Below are positions 60,188 through 64,000 of a stretch of 64,000 nucleotides of DNA, piece after piece (the first letter of the stretch is position 1; the number at the start of each line of letters is the position of its first letter). Both the position numbers and the translations under genes were made by a program. Where the stretch lies: contig CAJYRQ010000063.1 in NCBI GenBank assembly GCA_913777465.1, positions 112,385 through 176,384 on the forward strand. The letters run 5' to 3'. Below the pieces are notes generated by a model. That model was not told where the DNA came from and did not search any database. It was given only the letters and a program-made list of their open reading frames with translations. Source of the DNA: an uncultured Chryseobacterium sp. (GTDB lineage Bacteria > Bacteroidota > Bacteroidia > Flavobacteriales > Weeksellaceae).

Positions 60188-61543
60188 TTATTTTAAAGTT
60201 ACATTTTTTGCTTTTTTAAGAATTTCCAAATCATCTTTTATTCGTCTACTTGCATTTGGAATTTGCTCTAGTATCTGTTCATATTTATACAAATCAGATA
60301 CTCTTCTAGCCGCATCAATAATTATTCTTACACTGTTTTCATTTTTTAAAGGTGTATTTTTAGATATTTCCTCGGGAGATGAATGCAATATACTAACTTT
60401 TTCTTTTTTAACCTTATTAATTTGATAGCTTTTAATATCAAAATCTACAGGGTTTAATATGGAATTATTAACTACCAATAATTTATCTTTTACATATTTA
60501 TCACCCTCTTTTTTAAGATAATTAGATCTTAATATTAATCCTTTCGGTACATGTTGCTCTGCCTTTCTGATTTTTCGAACTTTTTCTTTATCTTCATCAC
60601 TTTCAAAACCAGCTTGCTCTAATTCAGTATCATTTACTTCTGGAATAGACTGACCATATTTTACAAGTAAAGTGTATTCAACAATGGCTCCTCCCAAAAC
60701 CGCAATTTTTATAGGTTCCTCTGCTACACGCAAATGGTTTTTATTTCCTTGTTGTGACAAAGGCGTTAAGTTTATTAAAATACCTTCACCATGCATATGC
60801 TCGTTTAATAAGTGTCCCCTTACATAATAACTTCCATTACCGTACATTCTGTATGATAAATCTTCGTATATCTTATTTGTCTCTTTAGGTCCTGATCCAT
60901 TTATTCCTTTTTGAGTTAGTATTTTTGCAACCATATAAGATCCTAAAACACCTCCACTTGTAGATTTTGACGAATGTTTTATTTCCGACTCAGGTAATCC
61001 ACCTTGTTTGTCTATCCCAAATAATATGGCAACAAATTTTGATAAGGCTTTTGTCATACTTGCAATGTCATGCTTTTTCTTTTCTTCTTTATCTTTATCA
61101 TCATTAGTTCTATCTTTCTTTCTTGCATCTATACCGTTAGCTATTCTTATAGCATTATTTTTTGCTTTTTGAGTTCGCTCGTCTTTATCCTCTATTCTTA
61201 TATCAGCAATAAAATCACTAAATGTTTTTGGTGTACTCGCTACCATCAATACTGTGTTTCCATCTTTGCTATCAAAATATAAAGTATGTGTGTGTTTATC
61301 TTCTCCTTCAAAAGGTACTCGGACATCATCCCAATCCTTCGTATTATCCTTTTCAATGTCTTTTATTTTACCTTTCTTATCACCAAACCCAATTTTCCTC
61401 AACAATCCTTTCGCTTTCCCCTTCACGAAATTCCAGAACTTCACAATGGCATTTTTGATACGCTGACGGATTTTCTGTATTACGCCGACTACTTTATCGG
61501 CCAGTCCGCCGAGACCTGCCAGAGAGGCTAAGAATCCGATCAC
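60188..61543 (-). CDS. Orphan His-Me-finger nuclease toxin module (orphan 1)
   Basis: 451 residues if translation starts at the GTG at 61543. Homology to the conserved effector linker extends without a start to 61617 (AIASGNVGAVAKAIENALGR) and stops abruptly there. So this is a toxin tip with a linker fragment and no own N-terminus. After the linker comes DKHTHTLYFDSKDGNTVLM. The nuclease motif is VRGHLLNEHMHGEGILINLT, then PLSQQGNKNH (His244, Asn258, Asn267, His270), as in DNA/RNA non-specific endonucleases. A terminator lies directly upstream, so it is probably silent unless recombined. Confidence 0.7.
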   Translation of the reverse strand: MIGFLASLAGLGGLADKVVGVIQKIRQRIKNAIVKFWNFVKGKAKGLLRKIGFGDKKGKIKDIEKDNTKDWDDVRVPFEGEDKHTHTLYFDSKDGNTVLMVASTPKTFSDFIADIRIEDKDERTQKAKNNAIRIANGIDARKKDRTNDDKDKEEKKKHDIASMTKALSKFVAILFGIDKQGGLPESEIKHSSKSTSGGVLGSYMVAKILTQKGINGSGPKETNKIYEDLSYRMYGNGSYYVRGHLLNEHMHGEGILINLTPLSQQGNKNHLRVAEEPIKIAVLGGAIVEYTLLVKYGQSIPEVNDTELEQAGFESDEDKEKVRKIRKAEQHVPKGLILRSNYLKKEGDKYVKDKLLVVNNSILNPVDFDIKSYQINKVKKEKVSILHSSPEEISKNTPLKNENSVRIIIDAARRVSDLYKYEQILEQIPNASRRIKDDLEILKKAKNVTLK

Positions 61544-61617
61544 GACAGGGATTGTCCTTCCCAGTGCATTTTCGATGGCTTTCGCTACGGCGCCTACGTT
61601 ACCGCTGGCGATGGCTT
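61411..61617 (-). repeat. Conserved effector linker, copy 2 (partial, orphan 1)
   Basis: About 207 bases nearly identical to 63406-63612 and similar to 58749-58955. The left boundary coincides with the switch to the nuclease tip. The right boundary is a sharp break 13 bases from a terminator palindrome. Confidence 0.8.
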
Positions 61618-61629
61618 TATTTAAAATAC

Positions 61630-61663
61630 AAAAGCGAAATTACCAATTGGTAATTTCGCTTTT
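61630..61663. terminator. Perfect 34-base palindrome, bidirectional terminator
   Basis: AAAAGCGAAATTACCAA followed by its exact reverse complement, with T and A tails. It closes the toxin/immunity cassette at 61683-64000 and insulates the orphan module to its left. Confidence 0.88.
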
Positions 61664-61682
61664 CAGTTTTTTGTATATGAAA

Positions 61683-62390
61683 CTATACTGTTCTGCCTAA
61701 ATTCTCCAAGACAGCTTGATATCTTTTTTGATGGTACGACCAATCTTTATCAGGAAATAATAATGGCAAGGTTTTAACTGCTACTCGCATGTCATCTAAT
61801 AACTGATCTAAATGCGGAATTTCTTTACCGATATCAATATAAAAATATTGCCAGCCTTTGAAACCATAATTTTCAAATAAAAGCTCCATATATTTATGAT
61901 AATCAAAGTCCAGTTTTATATACCATCCTCCCCCTGCATGACAAAATGCTATTGGCGGGGGGAAATACCCTTCCTCTTTTATAAAACATCCTCTCATGCT
62001 ATCGTCAACTCCCATAGGCAAGCGTTCAAACCAGCCTAATTGTTGAGAATAGTCTCCATCATCTTTTATATTGATAAGATTTTTAAAATAATCTGTTGGC
62101 AAAGTTAGCGCATCAGTAATACCATTAAATACAAAACCTCCTCGAATCATGACGTCTCCTAATGATAGCAAGCTATCCCAATTAACAAGAATACTAGAAA
62201 AATTAAAATATTCTAAATCTTTATCCGCAATTAAATAATTTTCTTCTTCTAATTCATTTTTTGCTCTTTTTAAAGATCTTTCTGAGGGTGTTTCACTATT
62301 ATAATAATTGGTCTCACTATATTTTCCAATTTCAATATTTGGATTTTCTTGTAGTTCTTTTAAACATTGTAAGTACTTCTCTGTTATCAT
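61683..62390 (-). CDS. Putative immunity protein of the right-end toxin (SMI1/KNR4-like)
   Basis: 235 residues. It overlaps the toxin stop by 4 bases, so the two are translationally coupled. Features are IAFCHAGGGWYIKLDFDYHK, FENYGFKGWQYFYIDI and the C-terminal LLFPDKDWSYHQKRYQAVLE. The aromatic-rich, acidic fold resembles SMI1/KNR4-like immunity proteins, but the family call is tentative. The coupling to the toxin is the stronger evidence. Confidence 0.65.
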   Translation of the reverse strand: MITEKYLQCLKELQENPNIEIGKYSETNYYNSETPSERSLKRAKNELEEENYLIADKDLEYFNFSSILVNWDSLLSLGDVMIRGGFVFNGITDALTLPTDYFKNLINIKDDGDYSQQLGWFERLPMGVDDSMRGCFIKEEGYFPPPIAFCHAGGGWYIKLDFDYHKYMELLFENYGFKGWQYFYIDIGKEIPHLDQLLDDMRVAVKTLPLLFPDKDWSYHQKRYQAVLENLGRTV

Positions 62391-64000
62391 GGTTTAAGTT
62401 CTAAATTAGGTAACCTTAATTTTGTTTTTAAAATATCTACTTGATCATAAAGATTGTCAAATTTATTACTTTCTTTGGAATAACCTTTATTCAAATAATA
62501 TTTTTCCATTCTTTCTTCGATAGAACGACTACTCGTAAAATTACCATTTTTATTTCTTTCGTCAATTAATTCTTTTGCAAAAGTTTCACTCAATCCAAAT
62601 TCTTTCATTAGTGTAGGCCTTCCGTGTTCATTTAAATTAAACTTTACATCATCAACATTTTCTGATGGTTCTGGCAAATTATAAAATGGATAATTTTTCA
62701 CATCCCCCTTTTCTTTATCGGTAATTTTTACATTCACCCATTTAGCAAAATTTTCTATTTCTCCTTTTTTAGGATGGTTTCCCCAAGTTGTTTCATAGAT
62801 TAATGTTTTACCTGCTATTGTAGCATTTTTTGCAAATTGTTCTGGTCCTTTATCCATGCCAGAGTTAATAGATTGAGAAATAATTGACAGATTATTAATC
62901 CCTACACTTCCTTTTCCTCCTAAAGCTTCACTTACCATGTGTCCTTTTCTCCATACGTTATTTTTCTTATTAAGAAGTTGAGCATGCGACCATCCTGGAA
63001 TATCAATTGTACCATCACCTGAATCTCTATTGTTTGTTAAAGGATTAGCAATAGATTTTCCATAACTATATGTGATAATGGTTTTTTGAAGCTTTTCGCT
63101 AACTATCTGCACCTTTTCACCATCTTTTTCGGGATTTACTTTACCATGAATATGTACAGTCTCTTTGCCTTTCTCTATTTTATCGGTAACAATTTTAAGC
63201 TCCTGCAAATCATAACGGTCTTCCAAAACTTCAAGACGTTTTTGTATTTCCCTTTTATCAATGCTTTTATCTTTTAATAATTGGGTACCTTCTTTAACAC
63301 CAGCCTCCAAATCTTTTTCTTTTTCAGCTAAAGTCCGTTGATCTGCTGTTTTTTTCTCCTTCTTATCTTTTTTATTACCAACACCTATCTTCCCAAGCAA
63401 TCCCTTCACCTTCCCCTTCACGAAATTCCAGAACTTCACAATGGCATTTTTGATACGCTGACGGATTTTCTGTATTACGCCGACTACTTTATCGGCCAGT
63501 CCGCCGAGACCTGCCAGGGAGGCTAAGAATCCGATCACCACAGGGATCGCTCTTCCCAGTGCATTTTCGATGGCTTTCGCTACGGCACCTACGTTACCGC
63601 TGGCAATGGCTTTGATAGCGTCGGTAAAGGCTTTGACCAGTTCCATGATCTGCGCCGCCTTCTGGACAAAGAATTTCACCAGATCGATAATCATCATGGC
63701 TGCTTTTACAAACGCGCCGGCCGGAGTCAGCAGGCTCATGATAAACCTGATCCCCGCCTGGATGGCCTGTGTTTTAATGATGTCCATAATGGTATCCATT
63801 ACCGTGGCTTTGATATCGGCAAACTGGTCTTTGACATGCTCCCAAAGACCGGCAACCCCTTCTTTGCGGACCACCTGCACGGCTTCCATTCCTTTCTCGG
63901 AACCGGTTTCAAGCACTTTCATGACCGGTTCTCCCACCACGGAGGAACCGATGCTTCTGATATCGTTCCACGTCAGGCCAAGGATCTGGGAGCTCATGGA
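62387..64000 (-). CDS. eCIS-type effector with His-Me-finger nuclease tip (runs off the window)
   Basis: At least 537 codons, open to the window edge; the methionine at 63997 is internal by comparison with orphan 2. Visible residues 1-205 are the conserved linker of DUF4157-type injection-system effectors (LGLTWNDIRSIGSSVVGEPV, SLLTPAGAFVKAAMMIIDLV, NAIVKFWNFVKGKVKGL). After a charged coiled region comes the nuclease motif VWRKGHMVSEALGGKGSVGI with NNLSIISQSIN (His353, Asn369). A helix-hairpin-helix-like DNA-binding segment (FGLSETFAKELIDERNKNG) follows. The DUF4157 protease-like head would lie beyond the window. Confidence 0.78.
   Translation of the reverse strand, partial: SMSSQILGLTWNDIRSIGSSVVGEPVMKVLETGSEKGMEAVQVVRKEGVAGLWEHVKDQFADIKATVMDTIMDIIKTQAIQAGIRFIMSLLTPAGAFVKAAMMIIDLVKFFVQKAAQIMELVKAFTDAIKAIASGNVGAVAKAIENALGRAIPVVIGFLASLAGLGGLADKVVGVIQKIRQRIKNAIVKFWNFVKGKVKGLLGKIGVGNKKDKKEKKTADQRTLAEKEKDLEAGVKEGTQLLKDKSIDKREIQKRLEVLEDRYDLQELKIVTDKIEKGKETVHIHGKVNPEKDGEKVQIVSEKLQKTIITYSYGKSIANPLTNNRDSGDGTIDIPGWSHAQLLNKKNNVWRKGHMVSEALGGKGSVGINNLSIISQSINSGMDKGPEQFAKNATIAGKTLIYETTWGNHPKKGEIENFAKWVNVKITDKEKGDVKNYPFYNLPEPSENVDDVKFNLNEHGRPTLMKEFGLSETFAKELIDERNKNGNFTSSRSIEERMEKYYLNKGYSKESNKFDNLYDQVDILKTKLRLPNLELKP
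63406..64000 (-). repeat. Conserved effector linker, copy 1 (right-end toxin)
   Basis: The fullest visible copy of the repeat shared with 58749-59453 and 61411-61617; it continues past the window. It encodes long amphipathic and hydrophobic helices (QAGIRFIMSLLTPAGAFVKA). Confidence 0.8.

Noticed and set aside
1-64000. tRNA genes, rRNA genes and CRISPR arrays
   Set aside because: No cloverleaf-like segments with a T-loop, no rRNA segments and no regularly spaced direct repeats were found on reading. A dedicated scan was not possible.

Overview
The window looks like a chromosomal segment of a Flavobacteriia bacterium, most likely Chryseobacterium or a close Weeksellaceae relative. The signs are a type IX secretion sorting domain, Bacteroidetes -7 promoter boxes (TAnnTTTG), the gene repertoire, and families of short intergenic repeats. 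No tRNA, rRNA, CRISPR array or intact insertion sequence was seen. Most genes are on the minus strand. Core genes have moderate GC. Two stretches are clearly AT-rich and look acquired: about 40.86-42.53 kb and 55.2-63.4 kb.

Layout. 0-2 kb: the start of an RHS-like surface protein and a T9SS cargo protein. 3.1-4.1 kb: an AraC regulator, followed by repeats. 4.9-13.2 kb: an isoleucine/valine operon read ilvE-ilvD-ilvB-ilvN-ilvC-ilvA, preceded by a leader with a 23-codon Ile/Val-rich peptide, an attenuator terminator and an alternative antiterminator pairing. 13.5-17.2 kb: a Crp/Fnr regulator, a small secreted protein, cyanophycinase and a cysteine desulfurase.

18.4-34.4 kb is a molybdenum block. 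A PaoABC-like three-subunit aldehyde/xanthine hydroxylase has a structured leader ending in a terminator. It is followed by a molybdenum cofactor set (moaCB, moaE, a moeB/rhodanese fusion, moaD, moeA, a mocA-like gene, moaA, xdhC) with a TauE/SafE permease. A second, Tat-exported IorAB-like hydroxylase carries a diheme cytochrome c. A second molybdenum block at 44.6-49.2 kb holds mobA, an FdhF/YdeP oxidoreductase, a small DUF7009-like protein and fdhD. MocA-type and MobA-type nucleotidyltransferases would supply the two different cofactor forms these enzymes need.

34.6-39.5 kb: a universal stress protein, a GNAT, an ornithine/alanine racemase-like enzyme and an AraC regulator, convergent with a GntA-like (YqcI/YcgG) N-hydroxylase and a DUF1989 protein. 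40.1-44.3 kb: an ORF frameshifted at its A7 start tract, an AT-rich HTH island, an eRF1-like protein and a fatty acid desaturase.

50.9-64 kb looks like part of an extracellular contractile injection system (eCIS) locus or a related polymorphic toxin locus. It has an AAA+ ATPase, a mosaic tail-fibre protein, and a row of toxin C-terminus/immunity cassettes. At least three cassettes reuse the same conserved eCIS-effector linker: one is continuous past the window edge, one is a promoterless orphan nuclease module, and one is frameshifted. Further left lie remnants of two related toxin tails interleaved with immunity-like ORFs. This cassette array and the ilv attenuator are the most interesting features.
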